NCBI GenBank assembly: GCA_963764365.1
Contig: CAVXSI010000022.1
Span: 258,264-322,263, forward strand
From: VRUE01 sp963764365
GTDB lineage: Bacteria; Actinomycetota; Thermoleophilia; Solirubrobacterales; 70-9
DNA: 64,000 nt
Reading direction: 5' to 3'
In this document: positions 16,212-29,642 of the stretch, one piece after another
How positions within the stretch are numbered: the first letter of the stretch is position 1
Layout: every line of letters begins with the position of its first letter
Position numbers and translations under genes: made by a program
The notes under the pieces: model-generated
Database searches by the model: none
What the model was told of the DNA's origin: nothing
Seen by the model: the letters and a program-made list of their open reading frames with translations, nothing else

Positions 16212-17486
16212 TCAACCGGGTACCCGCTCGACCGCGCGGGCGGCGATGTCGGAGCGGATCTGCATTCCCTCGAACTCGATCCGGCGGGCCGCATCGTACG
16301 CCCGATCGCGCGCCTCGGCCGGGGTCGCCCCCAGCGCGGTGACGTTGAGCACCCGGCCGCCGGCGGTGACGATCTCGCCGTCGCGCCCGGCGGTCCCGGC
16401 GTGGGTCACCTCGGCCAGCGCCGCCGCCTCGTCGAGGCCGCGGATCGCGTCGCCCTTCGAGGAGGACTCCGGGTAGCCGGCCGAGGCGAGGACCAGGGTC
16501 ACCGCCCACTGCTCGCCGAACTCCGCCTCGACGCCGGCCAGGCCGCCCGGCTCGCGCGACGCCAGCATCAGCCCGGCGAGGTCGGAGCGCAGCCGCGGCA
16601 GCACCGCCTGCGTCTCCGGGTCGCCGAAGCGGACGTTGAACTCGAGCACCTTCGGCCCCTCCGGGCCGACCATCAGGCCGGCGTAGAGGACGCCGCGGAA
16701 GGGGATGCCGCGGCCCGCCATCGCCGTCACCACCGGCCGGTGGACCGCGTCGACGATCTCCTCGACCTCGGCCGGGCCGAAGCCGGGGACCGGCGAGTAG
16801 CTGCCCATGCCGCCGGTGTTCGGCCCCTCGTCGCCGTCGAAGATCCGCTTGTAGTCCTGCGCCGGGGCGAGCGGGACGACGTTCTCGCCGTCGCAGAGGG
16901 CGAGCAGCGACAGCTCCTCACCCTCGAGGAACTCCTCCAGCACGACGGCCGTCTCGCCGAAGCGCCGCTCGGTGAAGAAGACCTCGGCGGCGTCGCGCGC
17001 CTCGGCCTCGCTCGCGCAGATCAGCACCCCCTTGCCGGCCGCCAGGCCGTCGGCCTTCAGAACCGCCGGGAAGCTGGCGCGGCCGATCTCCGCGGTCGCC
17101 TGCTCGCGGCTGCGCAGCAGCACGTGCGCGGCGGTCGGCACCCCGGCCTCGGCCATCAGCTGCTTGGCGAACGCCTTCGAGCCCTCCAGCTCGGCGGCGG
17201 CGGCGCTCGGCCCGAAGGCGGGGATCCCGGCCGCCTCGAGCGCGTCGACCGCGCCGGCCACCAGCGGCGCCTCCGGCCCGACCGCGACCAGGTCGACCGC
17301 GCGCTCGCGCGCCGCGGCGACGATCGCCCCGACGTCCTCCGCGCCGACGCCGGGCAGGCACTCGGCGGCGTCGGCGATGCCGACGTTGCCGGGGGCGCAG
17401 AGCAGCTCCGGCGACCGCGGCGAGCGCGCCAGCGCCCGCACGATCGCATGCTCGCGCCCGCCCCCCCCTACGACCAGGATCCGCAA
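16212..17486 (-). CDS. purD: Phosphoribosylamine-glycine ligase PurD
   Basis: This 424-residue ATP-grasp enzyme joins phosphoribosylamine and glycine. The N-terminal domain starts RILVVGGGGREHAI. The ATP-grasp core includes PAVLKADGLAAGKGV and EEFLEGEELSLLA, and Mg-binding EFNVRFGDPETQ lies at about residue 285. The only available start is TTG at 17486, because an in-frame stop lies three codons upstream. A run of eight G residues (minus strand) encodes the glycine loop. It follows the GYD-domain gene by 9 bp. Confidence 0.95.
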   Translation of the reverse strand: MRILVVGGGGREHAIVRALARSPRSPELLCAPGNVGIADAAECLPGVGAEDVGAIVAAARERAVDLVAVGPEAPLVAGAVDALEAAGIPAFGPSAAAAELEGSKAFAKQLMAEAGVPTAAHVLLRSREQATAEIGRASFPAVLKADGLAAGKGVLICASEAEARDAAEVFFTERRFGETAVVLEEFLEGEELSLLALCDGENVVPLAPAQDYKRIFDGDEGPNTGGMGSYSPVPGFGPAEVEEIVDAVHRPVVTAMAGRGIPFRGVLYAGLMVGPEGPKVLEFNVRFGDPETQAVLPRLRSDLAGLMLASREPGGLAGVEAEFGEQWAVTLVLASAGYPESSSKGDAIRGLDEAAALAEVTHAGTAGRDGEIVTAGGRVLNVTALGATPAEARDRAYDAARRIEFEGMQIRSDIAARAVERVPG

Positions 17487-17495
17487 GTGTCCGTC

Positions 17496-17777
17496 CTACA
17501 GCGAGTCCGACAGCTCGCCGGCCGGCATCGCCGCCAGCGTCTGGCTGGTCATCGTCCCGCGCGAGCCGAGCTCGACCGAGACCTTGGCCATCGTCTTCTC
17601 GTCGGGCGCCTCGACGATCGTCACGAAGTCGTACTGGCCCAGCGTCGCGTACTGCTGCAGGACCTTGGCGCCGATCTGTTCGACCTCCTTGTTCACCTCG
17701 GCGACCCGTCCCGGATTGTTCTTCAGGGTGCGGACGCCGTCGGCGGTCAGATTCGTAAGCATCACATAGGTAGGCAT
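17496..17777 (-). CDS. GYD-domain protein
   Basis: This 93-residue protein matches the small GYD family: MPTYVMLTNLTADGVRTLKNNP, then a central LGQYDFVTIVEAPDE (the G-x-YD motif), and a ferredoxin-like alpha/beta pattern. The biochemical role of the family is unsettled. It is the first gene of the purD-purE run, with an aggaggag ribosome site before ATG 17777, and it ends 9 bp before purD. That linkage suggests co-expression with purine synthesis but does not define its function. Confidence 0.85.
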   Translation of the reverse strand: MPTYVMLTNLTADGVRTLKNNPGRVAEVNKEVEQIGAKVLQQYATLGQYDFVTIVEAPDEKTMAKVSVELGSRGTMTSQTLAAMPAGELSDSL

Positions 17778-17876
17778 CGCTCGCTCCTCCTTGGGCTCTC
17801 TACGAGATTCGAGCCTACGTTACGCGGACGTGTGTGGAAAGGGGTCGGTGGACACCCACCGACCCCTGCGCTGCTC

Positions 17877-19532
17877 TCAGACGCCGAGCGTCTGCAGCAG
17901 CGAGAACATCTGCAGGCCGCCCTGGGTGACCTTGCCCTCGACGTATTCGGCGTGGCTGAGCGGCACCCCCGAGCTGTCGGCGAGGCCGATCTCGATCGAC
18001 CCGCCGGGCCGGAAGGTCGCGATCTGCTGGCCGGCGGCGACGGTCTGGCCCGGCTGCACGGTCGCGTCGACCCCCTCGTAGACGAAGATCGACTGGCCCT
18101 TGAGCGGCCCTTCGAGCAGCTGGTAGAGGACGCCGCCGCCTTCCGGCCAGCCGGGAGCGCCGACCTGCAGCACGATCGCCTTGCCGATCGCGGCGATCGC
18201 GCCTGCGCCGGTGAAGTCGACGCCCTGGTCGATCCGCCCGGCGACCAGGTTGGCGCTGAGCGAGAACGGGTTGACGTAGCTGCCGCCCGCTTCCGGCAGC
18301 GCCACCGACCAGTCGATGAAGTGGCTGCGGCAGGTGCCCTTGAGCGCTTCGGCTTCGCTCAGCACCGCCTGCACGTACCAGGCCGCCTGGTTGTGGGCGA
18401 AGATGCCGGCGCGGATGCTTTCGTGCGACCAGAGCTCGCGCGCCAGCGTTGCCGCCGAGTCGGCGGGGTCGGCGTGGCGGATGCGGCCGTCTTCGTCGCC
18501 GTCGACGGCGAAGCGCTTCCACTCGCTCGGCTCGAGCCCGAGCGGGCCGGCGTGGTGCAGTTCGCGCTTCGTCATCCCGCGGCCGAAGTTCGACTCCATG
18601 CGGGCGATCGCCGCCAAGTCCCAGACGCCGCGGCCGCCCAGCTCGTAGCGAGCCGCCGCGCTCTCGAAGGCGCTGAGGTATTCGGCCGGAACCCTGCGGC
18701 GCCATGGCCGGGCGAGCGTGCAGCTGAGGACCTGGAGCTGGGGCGCCGACATCAGCGCCGTGGCGCTGCCGCCCACCTGCGGCGCGTAGCAGCTGGCGTT
18801 GGCGAGCACCTCGGCGACGTACCAGTCGGCGTGGTTGTAGGCGTAGATGGCGCCGTAGGTGTCGGCGGGCATGCCGGCCGCGCGCAGGTAGCTCGCCGCG
18901 GCGTAGATCGCGTCTTCGGGGTTGTAGGGGTCCGCGACCCCGTCGCCGTTGGCGTCGACGCCGTAGGTCGCCCAGGTCGAGGGCATGAACTGCATCCAGC
19001 CCTCGGCGCCGGCCGAGGAGACGTTGAGGTTGGTTCCGAAGGCGGTCTCGACCTCGTTGATCCCGGCCAGCACGGCGGCGCCCTGCGGGCCGAGCGCGTA
19101 GGCGGTGGCGGCGCGCTGGTAGATCGGGATCAGCACCGCCGGCACTCCGGCGGCGGCGCAGCTCGAGCTCGGGATCGAGGGGATCGCGAAGGTCTGGGCC
19201 GGCGGGGCGGCCGCCGCGGTGGCGCCGGTGGAGGGCGATCCGGCCTTCGGTTCGGACGGCTTCTTGGCCGCCGCCGCGGTTCCGCCGCTCTGCTGCTTCG
19301 GCGCCTTCGGCTTGCTTTCGGCGGGCGGCGGGGCGATCGTCGCCCCCTGCTGGAGGCCGGGGGAGACGGGGGCGGGAACCTTGGTCGTGCTCGCCGGGGC
19401 AGGCTTCGACGGCTCGACCGCGGCGGCGGCCGGAGATTCCCCGCCGGCCGGAGCTTCGTCCGCGGCGGCGTTCGACGCGGTCAGGCCCGCGGCGATCGCC
19501 GTCACTGCCAGGGTGTTGCGGAGGCGCCCCAT
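17877..19532 (-). CDS. Secreted double-domain lytic transglycosylase-like protein
   Basis: This 551-residue exported protein has a signal peptide (MGRLRNTLAVTAIAAGLTAS, cleavage near ASNAAA), a 100-residue Ala/Pro/Lys linker, and an SLT-type lysozyme-fold domain (INEVETAFGTN with catalytic Glu, then SSAGAEGWMQFMPSTW and YNHADWYV). A second SLT-like domain follows (IARMESNFGRG, GPLGLEPSEW, HNQAAWYV). The C-terminal part resembles a LysM/M23-type beta domain (GQTVAAGQQIATFRPGGSIEIG) without an obvious zinc site. It probably remodels peptidoglycan. It is coupled to the upstream membrane protein (2-bp gap). A paralogue of the first domain lies in the island at 55,880. Confidence 0.82.
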   Translation of the reverse strand: MGRLRNTLAVTAIAAGLTASNAAADEAPAGGESPAAAAVEPSKPAPASTTKVPAPVSPGLQQGATIAPPPAESKPKAPKQQSGGTAAAAKKPSEPKAGSPSTGATAAAAPPAQTFAIPSIPSSSCAAAGVPAVLIPIYQRAATAYALGPQGAAVLAGINEVETAFGTNLNVSSAGAEGWMQFMPSTWATYGVDANGDGVADPYNPEDAIYAAASYLRAAGMPADTYGAIYAYNHADWYVAEVLANASCYAPQVGGSATALMSAPQLQVLSCTLARPWRRRVPAEYLSAFESAAARYELGGRGVWDLAAIARMESNFGRGMTKRELHHAGPLGLEPSEWKRFAVDGDEDGRIRHADPADSAATLARELWSHESIRAGIFAHNQAAWYVQAVLSEAEALKGTCRSHFIDWSVALPEAGGSYVNPFSLSANLVAGRIDQGVDFTGAGAIAAIGKAIVLQVGAPGWPEGGGVLYQLLEGPLKGQSIFVYEGVDATVQPGQTVAAGQQIATFRPGGSIEIGLADSSGVPLSHAEYVEGKVTQGGLQMFSLLQTLGV

Positions 19533-19534
19533 GC

Positions 19535-20491
19535 TCAGCCCAGGACTTCGGTGACCCTCCAGCCTTCGGGCTTGCTGTGCTGGAGGCTGATCCGCAGCTC
19601 GCTGGTCAGGCCGACCCGGAGCAGCGAGACGCTGACCGTGTACACCCCGCCGTGCCGGGGGCCGGGGACGAGGTTGAGCACCTTCGCCTTCGGCACCTTC
19701 GCGTTCGCCGGCAGGCGCGGCGGCCGCTGGGCCAGCGCTTCGGCCAGCTGCGGCGTCGCGGTTTCGCCGAACACGGTCTTCGCCCGCGCCGGGCGCTTGC
19801 CGATCTCGTAGAAGACGAACGCCTCGGAGAAGCGGCGCGCCACCTTCATCGCCTCCCGACCGGCCGGGACGGCCTTCGCCGTCGATGCCGTCGCGGCGGA
19901 GCCTTCCCCACCGGTCGAGCCGTCGCTCCCGGCGCTCGCCGCGGCTGCGGCGGCGCCGTCTGCTTCGACCGCTTCGGGCGGGGCGGAGCCTGCGGCGGCT
20001 TCGTCCTTCGCGCCGGCCGGCGCGCCGTCCTGCTTCGCCGCTGCGCCGCCCTTGCCGGCACCGAACGAGGGCGGCACGCCCTGCAGTGTCGGCTCCTGCG
20101 GTTCTGCGGCGGCAGGTTTGGCCGGCGGCGGAGTCACCGCCACCGGCGCGGCGATCCGCTCGGTTTCGCTCTTGCCGCTTCCGCCCGACAGCAGCAGGCC
20201 GACCAAGATCGCAGCGACCGCGACCGTTCCCAGCGCGGCGGCGCCCGCGGCGGGGCGGGGCGGGCCCCAGCCGGCGACCCGCTCGCGCAGCGGCCAGACC
20301 GCCCGCCGCTCGATGGCCCAGGCGGCTCGCTCGAACGGCCAGCGGGCCGCCTCGGCGGCGCCGCGGAGCAGTGCCGCCCCGCTCCAGAGGCGGTTCTCCG
20401 CGACCCAAGCGAGGTGGCGCAGCGGCGTAGCCGCAGTGGACAGCGCCGTGCGCAGCCGTGAATCAGCGTGGATCTTGCGTCGTCTCAACAT
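19535..20491 (-). CDS. Single-pass membrane protein, unknown function
   Basis: I do not recognise a named family for this 318-residue protein. It has a basic N-terminal 85 residues, one transmembrane helix (ALGTVAVAAILVGLLLSGG, about residues 86-105), an Ala/Gly/Glu-rich linker, and a C-terminal folded domain (about 210-318, ARRFSEAFVFYEIGKRP ... ISLQHSKPEGWRVTEVLG). The tail has the feel of an NTF2-like/VirB8-type periplasmic domain, which is inference only. It precedes the lytic transglycosylase with a 2-bp gap, so the two are probably made together. Confidence 0.6.
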   Translation of the reverse strand: MLRRRKIHADSRLRTALSTAATPLRHLAWVAENRLWSGAALLRGAAEAARWPFERAAWAIERRAVWPLRERVAGWGPPRPAAGAAALGTVAVAAILVGLLLSGGSGKSETERIAAPVAVTPPPAKPAAAEPQEPTLQGVPPSFGAGKGGAAAKQDGAPAGAKDEAAAGSAPPEAVEADGAAAAAASAGSDGSTGGEGSAATASTAKAVPAGREAMKVARRFSEAFVFYEIGKRPARAKTVFGETATPQLAEALAQRPPRLPANAKVPKAKVLNLVPGPRHGGVYTVSVSLLRVGLTSELRISLQHSKPEGWRVTEVLG

Positions 20492-20647
20492 CTGCTTGAG
20501 GTCCGTACAAGCTTACGTCGGAATCCATCCGTCATCCCTGAAATCCCGCTCCCCGGGTTGCGAATCCCAAACTGCACCGCCCTGGGTACCAGGCCGCCTT
20601 CAGCGGCACCTAAAGAAGCCGTAGCGACAGGGGGGAGCCGGTCGTCA

Positions 20648-23241
<2,594 letters not shown>

Positions 23242-23242
<1 letters not shown>

Positions 23243-23607
23243 CAACTCCGCCTCCTATTCGAGATCCGACCTTCGAGCTCATCGGCGCGCCGCCGCATCC
23301 GCTCCAGCTCGCCCCGCATCCGCTCGACCCGCTCCTCCATCTTCAGCAGAGCCTGCACGCCCGCGAGGTTGAGGCCCTGCTCGGAGGTCATCCGCTGGAT
23401 GCGGCGCAGCCGCTCGACGTCGCGCTGCGAGTAGAGGCGGGTGTTCTTCGGCGAGCGCTGCGGCTCGATCAGCCCCCGCGCCTCGTACATCCGCAGCGTC
23501 TGCGGGTGCATCTGCGCGAGTTCGGCGGCGACCGAGATCATGTAGACGCCGCGCTCGCTGTCGATCGTCGCTTCGATCCGGTGCGTGACCCGCCGCGCGC
23601 TAGCCAC
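23242..23607 (-). CDS. hspR: HspR, MerR-family heat-shock repressor
   Basis: This 121-residue repressor binds HAIR inverted repeats to shut off the dnaK operon. The MerR-type winged helix is clear (YMISVAAELAQMHPQTLRMYEARGLIEP, then RLYSQRDVERLRRIQ), followed by a coiled-coil tail (EERVERMRGELERMRRR). GTG 23607 is chosen because gggagg lies 6 bases upstream. Placement after dnaJ and before clpB is the standard actinobacterial arrangement. I could not find a complete HAIR site (CTTGAGT-N7-ACTCAAG) upstream of dnaK. Confidence 0.95.
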
Positions 23608-23620
23608 GGAAACCTCCCTC

Positions 23621-23657
23621 TGACGACTTGTTCTCGCATAGCGAGAACAAGTCGTCA
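23621..23657. repeat. 17-bp perfect palindrome between hspR and dnaJ
   Basis: Arms tgacgacttgttctcgc (23621-23637) and gcgagaacaagtcgtca (23641-23657) flank just ata. It fills almost the whole dnaJ-hspR gap, 13 bp upstream of the hspR GTG. In transcript sense the apex is cgctatgcg, the same GCTAT core as the hairpins at 14,084 and 36,098. It could attenuate read-through from dnaJ into hspR-clpB. Confidence 0.8.
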
Positions 23658-23664
23658 CGGCCGA

Positions 23665-24783
23665 TCATCGCGCCGCCCTTCGCAGCAGCTCGGTCCGCGG
23701 GTCGGCGCCGTTCAGCGTCTCGGCCAGCCTCTCGACCGCCTCGCGCTGCTCGTCGCTCAGCTCCCCCGGCAGCTCGATCTCGAGCCGGTAGCGGATCTCG
23801 CCGCGGCCCTTGCCGCGCGGCGTCGGCGGCCCCTCGCCGCGCAGCCGCTGGACCGTGCCGTGCTTCGTTCCGGCCGGCACCTTGATCTTCTTCGTCCCGT
23901 CCAGGGTCGGCACCTCGATCGTCGCCCCGCCGAGCGCCTCGACCACGGTGATCGGCACCGTCACCTCGAGGTTGCCGCCGTCGAGCCGCCGGAACACCGG
24001 CGAGGCGGCGACCCGGGTGATCACGTAGAGGTCGCCGGGGGGGCCGCCGCGCGGCCCCGCCTCGCCCTTGCCCCGGAGCCGGATCCGCGCCCCGTCCTTG
24101 ACCCCGGCCGGGATGTTGACCTTGTAGCGCTTGGTCTGGCGGGTCAGGCCGGAGCCGCCGCAGGTCGGGCAGGGGTCCTCGACGATCTGGCCGGCGCCGC
24201 CGCACTGGCGGCAGGGCTGGCTGATCGAGAAGAAGCCCTGGCTCTCGGCCTCGACGCCGCGGCCTTCGCAGCGCGGGCAGACGATCGGGCCGGTGCCGGG
24301 CTTGGCGCCGCTGCCGTGGCAGGTCGGGCAGCGTTCCTCCTTCGGCACGTTGACGCTGACCTGGGCGCCGTTGACCGCCTGGTCGAAGCTGAGGCTGATC
24401 TCGGTCTCGAGGTCGCGCCCCCGCTCCGATTGCGGCTGCGCCCGGCCGCCACCGCGGTTGAACAGGTTGGAGAGGATGTCGCTGAAGTCGGGCGCACCGA
24501 AGCCGCCGCCTTCGGTGCCGCCGAACGGGGGCCCGCCGAAGCCGCCGGTGGCGCCGCCGAAGCCGCCGAAGCGACCGCCCTCGTCGTACTCCCTGCGCTT
24601 CTCCTCGTCGGAGAGGACGTCGTAGGCGCCCTGCACTTCCTTGAACTTCTCCTCCGCCGCCGGGTCGTCGGGATTGCGGTCCGGGTGGTACTTCCGGGCC
24701 AGCTTGCGGTACGCCTTCTTGATCTCGTCCCCGGACGCCCCCTTGGCGACGCCGAGAGCCTTGTAGAGATCGCGGGAGCCCAC
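23665..24783 (-). CDS. dnaJ: DnaJ co-chaperone
   Basis: This 372-residue type I J-protein stimulates DnaK ATPase. The J domain has YHPDRNPDDP (HPD loop), followed by a Gly/Phe region (RFGGFGGATGGFGG). Four zinc-binding CxxCxGxG repeats follow: CPTCHGSG, CPRCEGRG, CRQCGGAG and CPTCGGSG. The C-terminal substrate-binding beta domains end the protein. It lies 8 bp after grpE in the dnaK operon. Confidence 0.96.
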   Translation of the reverse strand: MGSRDLYKALGVAKGASGDEIKKAYRKLARKYHPDRNPDDPAAEEKFKEVQGAYDVLSDEEKRREYDEGGRFGGFGGATGGFGGPPFGGTEGGGFGAPDFSDILSNLFNRGGGRAQPQSERGRDLETEISLSFDQAVNGAQVSVNVPKEERCPTCHGSGAKPGTGPIVCPRCEGRGVEAESQGFFSISQPCRQCGGAGQIVEDPCPTCGGSGLTRQTKRYKVNIPAGVKDGARIRLRGKGEAGPRGGPPGDLYVITRVAASPVFRRLDGGNLEVTVPITVVEALGGATIEVPTLDGTKKIKVPAGTKHGTVQRLRGEGPPTPRGKGRGEIRYRLEIELPGELSDEQREAVERLAETLNGADPRTELLRRAAR

Positions 24784-24791
24784 TCAGAACC

Positions 24792-25588
24792 TCACTCGCT
24801 GACGACCACCCGCGCCGGCCGGATCAGTTGATCGTTGAGGCGATATCCCTTTTGGACGACCTCCACCACGGTCCCCGGCTCCGCTCCGTCCGCCGGAAGC
24901 TTCTGCAGAGCCTCATGCCAGGTCGGGTCGAACTTCTCTCCGACCGGGTCGAATGACTCGACGCCGGCCAGCTTCAACGCTTGGCACAGCTCGCGATACG
25001 TGAGCAGAAATCCCTGGGCGAGGGGCTCGTCAGGAGGCTCGTCGGCGTCGGGGTCTATCTGCGCCGCCGCAAGCGCACGCTCGAGGTTGTCGATGACCCC
25101 GACGAGGCCGCTTGCCAGCTCCGCTTTTCCTCGCACCAGCGCGGCCTGCACCTCGGCGCCCATCCGCCGCCGGTAGTTCTCAAAGTCGGCTTTCGTCCGC
25201 TTCGCCAGCTCCAGATACTCGTCCCGCTCCCGCTGCGTGTCGGCCAGCAGCGCATCCAGGTCATGCTCGACCTTCGTCTCGTCGGCGGTCCCAGCTCCAG
25301 CCTTCGAAGAACCGGCGTCTCCCGCCTCCGCCTCGCCCGCGGGAGGCGCGGGGCTGGGTTCCCCTCCCGACGAGGGAGGGGTGCCCTGCCCCACGACAGG
25401 ACCCGCGGCCGAGCGCTCGGTCCCGCGTCCCTGCCCCGTTGCTTGCGAGGGGGAGGTGCCCTGCCCCACGACAGGACCCGCGGCCGAGCGCTCGGTCCCG
25501 CGCCCCTGCCCCACGCCGGGGCCCGCGGGCCCAGCGCCCTGTCCAGAGTCAGCCGAGCGCTCGGTCCCTCGGTCGTCCTGAGGCAGCG

Positions 25589-25592
<4 letters not shown>
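24792..25592 (-). CDS. grpE: GrpE nucleotide-exchange factor with repetitive N-terminal extension
   Basis: GrpE exchanges ADP on DnaK. The core (about residues 100-266) has the long helix (DALLADTQRERDEYLELAKR), RTKADFENYRRRM and the C-terminal beta domain (VEVVQKGYRLNDQLIRPARV). The first 95 or so residues are low complexity and contain a repeated module, RGTERSAAGPVVGQGT, twice in full and once partly, encoded by 47-bp direct repeats. The GTG start at 25592 overlaps the dnaK stop (GTGA). Total length of 266 is longer than usual because of the extension. A start after the repeats cannot be ruled out. Confidence 0.92.
25381..25502. repeat. 47-bp direct repeats in the grpE 5' region
   Basis: The unit gtgccctgccccacgacagg...cggtcccgcg occurs at 25381-25427 and 25456-25502, and a part of it (gccgagcgctcggtccc) recurs near 25,551. 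Each unit contains the perfect palindrome ccgagcgctcgg. The copies are in frame with grpE, so they encode repeated peptide rather than disrupting it. Confidence 0.8.
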
Positions 25593-27496
<1,904 letters not shown>

Positions 27497-27575
27497 TTCT
27501 TCAGTACCTCCAAAAGGTCGTCTCGTCTGACTGGTCCAGGAGCCCATTCTGCCGGACTCCGAAAATCTAAGTCGC

Positions 27576-27603
27576 AGTATGGCAGATCCATTTTGGATCG
27601 CAA
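27576..27603 (-). promoter_or_regulatory. Candidate dnaK promoter
   Basis: On the minus strand ttgcga (27603-27598) and catact (27581-27576) are spaced by 16 bases, about 80 bp before the dnaK GTG. The spacer holds the palindrome gatccaaaatggatc, which could be an operator. A lone actcaag half of a HAIR site lies further up near 27,729, without its partner. Confidence 0.4.
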
Positions 27604-27728
27604 GTCGGCTTCCCTATAGTGGTTTCGGTTCGGCGGAGCCGGGCAGCCGAGGTTAGCGCTGCCCGACCGGAGGCGCCTCAACCAATTCGGTCCCGCCCTG
27701 CGGGATCGCGGAAGAGGAGGAATTCGCC

Positions 27729-28916
27729 TTGAGTCACGCCCATCGACCAGGTCTCCGCTCATCGCTGGCGGCGATCGTCTCAGCCCTCGCCCTGATCCTC
27801 TTGCTGCCCGTGGCCGCCCAGGCGCACGGCGGCGGGCACGGTCACGGCCACCACGGCCACCACGGTCACCATGGCCACGGACACCACGGCCACCCGTCGC
27901 GCGATCTCAGCGTGATGACCCAGAACCTCTACCTGGGCTCCAGCCTCGCGCCGGCGCTCGAAGCGACCGACCAGGAAGCGTTCATCGAAGCCGTCGCGCA
28001 GATCTACGCGACCGTGCAGTACACGAACTTCCCGGCGCGCGCGGAAGCGATCGCCGACGAGATCCAGGCCAAGCATCCGGACCTGATCGGCCTGCAGGAG
28101 GCGACGAAATGGACGACCGTCGGCCTCAGCCCGCCTGCCGGCTACGACTTCCTCGCCATCCTGGAAGCCGATCTCGCCGCCCGCGGTCTGCACTACACGG
28201 CGGCGGCCGTCGCACACAACGCGAACATCGGCCCGGCGCCGTTGGTGGCGGCAGGCTGCCCCGTCCTCGAAGAACCGCCGTACTTCACCTGCTCGGTGAC
28301 GCTCGAAGATCGCGACGTGATCCTCGTCAACGACGAAACGCCGGGGCTGACCTGGAGCAATCCGCGAAGCGGGCACTACGCCACTCAGCAGGTGATCGAA
28401 TCGCCGGTCGGCCCGCTGTCGTTCGACCGCGGCTGGGCCGGCATCGACGCGAGGCTGAAGGGCCTGCCGTTCCGGTTCGTCGATACCCACCTCGAAACCG
28501 AGGAATCCCCGCTCGTGCAACAGGCGCAGGCGGCCGAATTCCTCGCCGGCCCGGGCAAGGGCGGGACGATCGTCGCCACCGGTGACTTCAATTCCGCAGC
28601 GGACGGCTCGACGACCACCTCCTACGCGCAGCTCACCGCGCCAGGCAAATTCCGCGACTCCTGGGACGAGGCTCAGCTCGGCCCCGGCAGCTCGTGCTGC
28701 CAGGAGTCGAGCCTCATACCGCAGCTCGCCCCGGGACAGCTGAACAACTCGGAATCCACGCTGGCGACCCGGATCGACCTGATCCTCAGCCGCGGCGCCG
28801 CCCGCTCAAACGGCGGCGAAGCCGAACTGATCGGGAACACCCCCTTCCAGGGCGCCCCGCCGTTCTGGCCCTCCGACCACGCGGGGGTGGTCAGCGCCCT
28901 GCGCCTCGCTCACTGA
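27729..28916 (+). CDS. Secreted endonuclease/exonuclease/phosphatase-fold protein with His-rich linker
   Basis: This 395-residue secreted hydrolase, a nuclease or phospholipase-like enzyme, has a signal peptide (about residues 1-36, LALILLLPVAAQA). A strikingly His/Gly-rich stretch of about 20 residues follows (GHGHHGHHGHHGHGHHGH), then the EEP fold: VMTQNLYLGSS, DLIGLQEATKW (catalytic Glu), DTHLETEE, ATGDFNSAADG and WPSDHAGVVSALRL (catalytic Asp-His). The His tract may bind metal. The TTG start has gaggagg 7 bases upstream. It diverges from dnaK and converges on cytochrome c across a nested palindrome. Confidence 0.85.
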   Translation: MSHAHRPGLRSSLAAIVSALALILLLPVAAQAHGGGHGHGHHGHHGHHGHGHHGHPSRDLSVMTQNLYLGSSLAPALEATDQEAFIEAVAQIYATVQYTNFPARAEAIADEIQAKHPDLIGLQEATKWTTVGLSPPAGYDFLAILEADLAARGLHYTAAAVAHNANIGPAPLVAAGCPVLEEPPYFTCSVTLEDRDVILVNDETPGLTWSNPRSGHYATQQVIESPVGPLSFDRGWAGIDARLKGLPFRFVDTHLETEESPLVQQAQAAEFLAGPGKGGTIVATGDFNSAADGSTTTSYAQLTAPGKFRDSWDEAQLGPGSSCCQESSLIPQLAPGQLNNSESTLATRIDLILSRGAARSNGGEAELIGNTPFQGAPPFWPSDHAGVVSALRLAH

Positions 28917-28940
28917 CCGACCCAAATCAGCTCACATAAA

Positions 28941-29165
28941 GCCCGTTCCCGGTAGGGGGCGGAACGAAAGCCCGCTCCCGGTAGGGGTGGAGCGAAAGCC
29001 AATCCCGGTAGGGGTGGAGCGTCTTGTACTTTTTCGCCCGAATGCGTCGGCGAGAGACGCCCCGCGCCCGGCGAAAAAGTTAAGCGGAACCCCTACCGGG
29101 ATTGGGCGGGCCTCTAAGACCGGGATCGGGCGAACCTTAAAGCGGAACCCCTGCCGGGAACGGGC
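28941..29165. repeat. Nested palindrome with family copy A (28999-29105)
   Basis: The outer arms gcccgttcccgg (28941-28952) and ccgggaacgggc (29154-29165) enclose copy A. Copy A's own arms are ccaatcccgg and ccgggattgg, and its interior has ggtaggggtgg, gtcttgtactttttcgcccg, ccccgcgcccggcgaaaaag and ttaagcggaacccct. Two further cccggtaggggtgg-type units precede it. It lies between two convergent genes. The same interior recurs at 31,162 and, inverted, at 43,155. Confidence 0.9.
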
Positions 29166-29169
29166 GCCG

Positions 29170-29589
29170 CTACCCCTCGCCGGCGGTCTTGGCGACGAAT
29201 TCGGCGACGACTTCGGCCTGCTGTTCGTTGAGGATGCCGGCGGGCATCCGTCCCGGGGTCGTGCTGCTGTCGGCGCCCATATCGATCGCGTTGAGGACGC
29301 GACCTTCGGTCGCTTCGATCGTCTGCTGGGCGTTCGGCCCTTCCGGCGGGCCGTTGGCCGCCAGCAGTTCGTCGAGGTTCGGCGCGAAGTTGCCGTCGGT
29401 CCCGGCCGCGTAGAGCGTGTGGCAGGTGCCGCAGTTGGTCTGGAACAGGCTCTGGCCTTCTTTCAGGCCGGCGGGCACGTCCTGGGCGCCGGTGGCGGCG
29501 TCGCCGTTGGACCTGAACGCCACCCACGGGATCAGGACCGCGAGGAAGACGACCAGGAGGCCGAATATGACGAAGGTCTTCTTGCTCAT
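29170..29589 (-). CDS. Membrane-anchored class I cytochrome c
   Basis: This 139-residue protein has an uncleaved-looking N-terminal membrane helix (VIFGLLVVFLAVLIPWVAF) and one heme site, CGTCH (about residues 54-58). A likely distal Met lies in PGRMPAGIL near residue 116. It is probably a periplasm-facing electron carrier of the respiratory chain. ATG 29589 is chosen because the helix follows directly; the frame continues upstream into Pro-rich text. It is 53 bp downstream of the endonuclease III-like gene. Confidence 0.85.
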   Translation of the reverse strand: MSKKTFVIFGLLVVFLAVLIPWVAFRSNGDAATGAQDVPAGLKEGQSLFQTNCGTCHTLYAAGTDGNFAPNLDELLAANGPPEGPNAQQTIEATEGRVLNAIDMGADSSTTPGRMPAGILNEQQAEVVAEFVAKTAGEG

Positions 29590-29642
29590 TCGCGTCGTTT
29601 GCCGGGACCGGGGGTCGGTTCCGCCGGGCGGCGGCGCGGATA

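Noticed and set aside
19535..20491. Assigning the membrane protein to conjugation as VirB8
   Set aside because: General shape fits but there is no transfer gene nearby and no diagnostic motif; left as unknown.
27497..27735. HAIR operator (CTTGAGT-N7-ACTCAAG) for HspR upstream of dnaK
   Set aside because: Only one half-site (actcaag on the minus strand, about 27,729) is present; its partner does not match at the right spacing.
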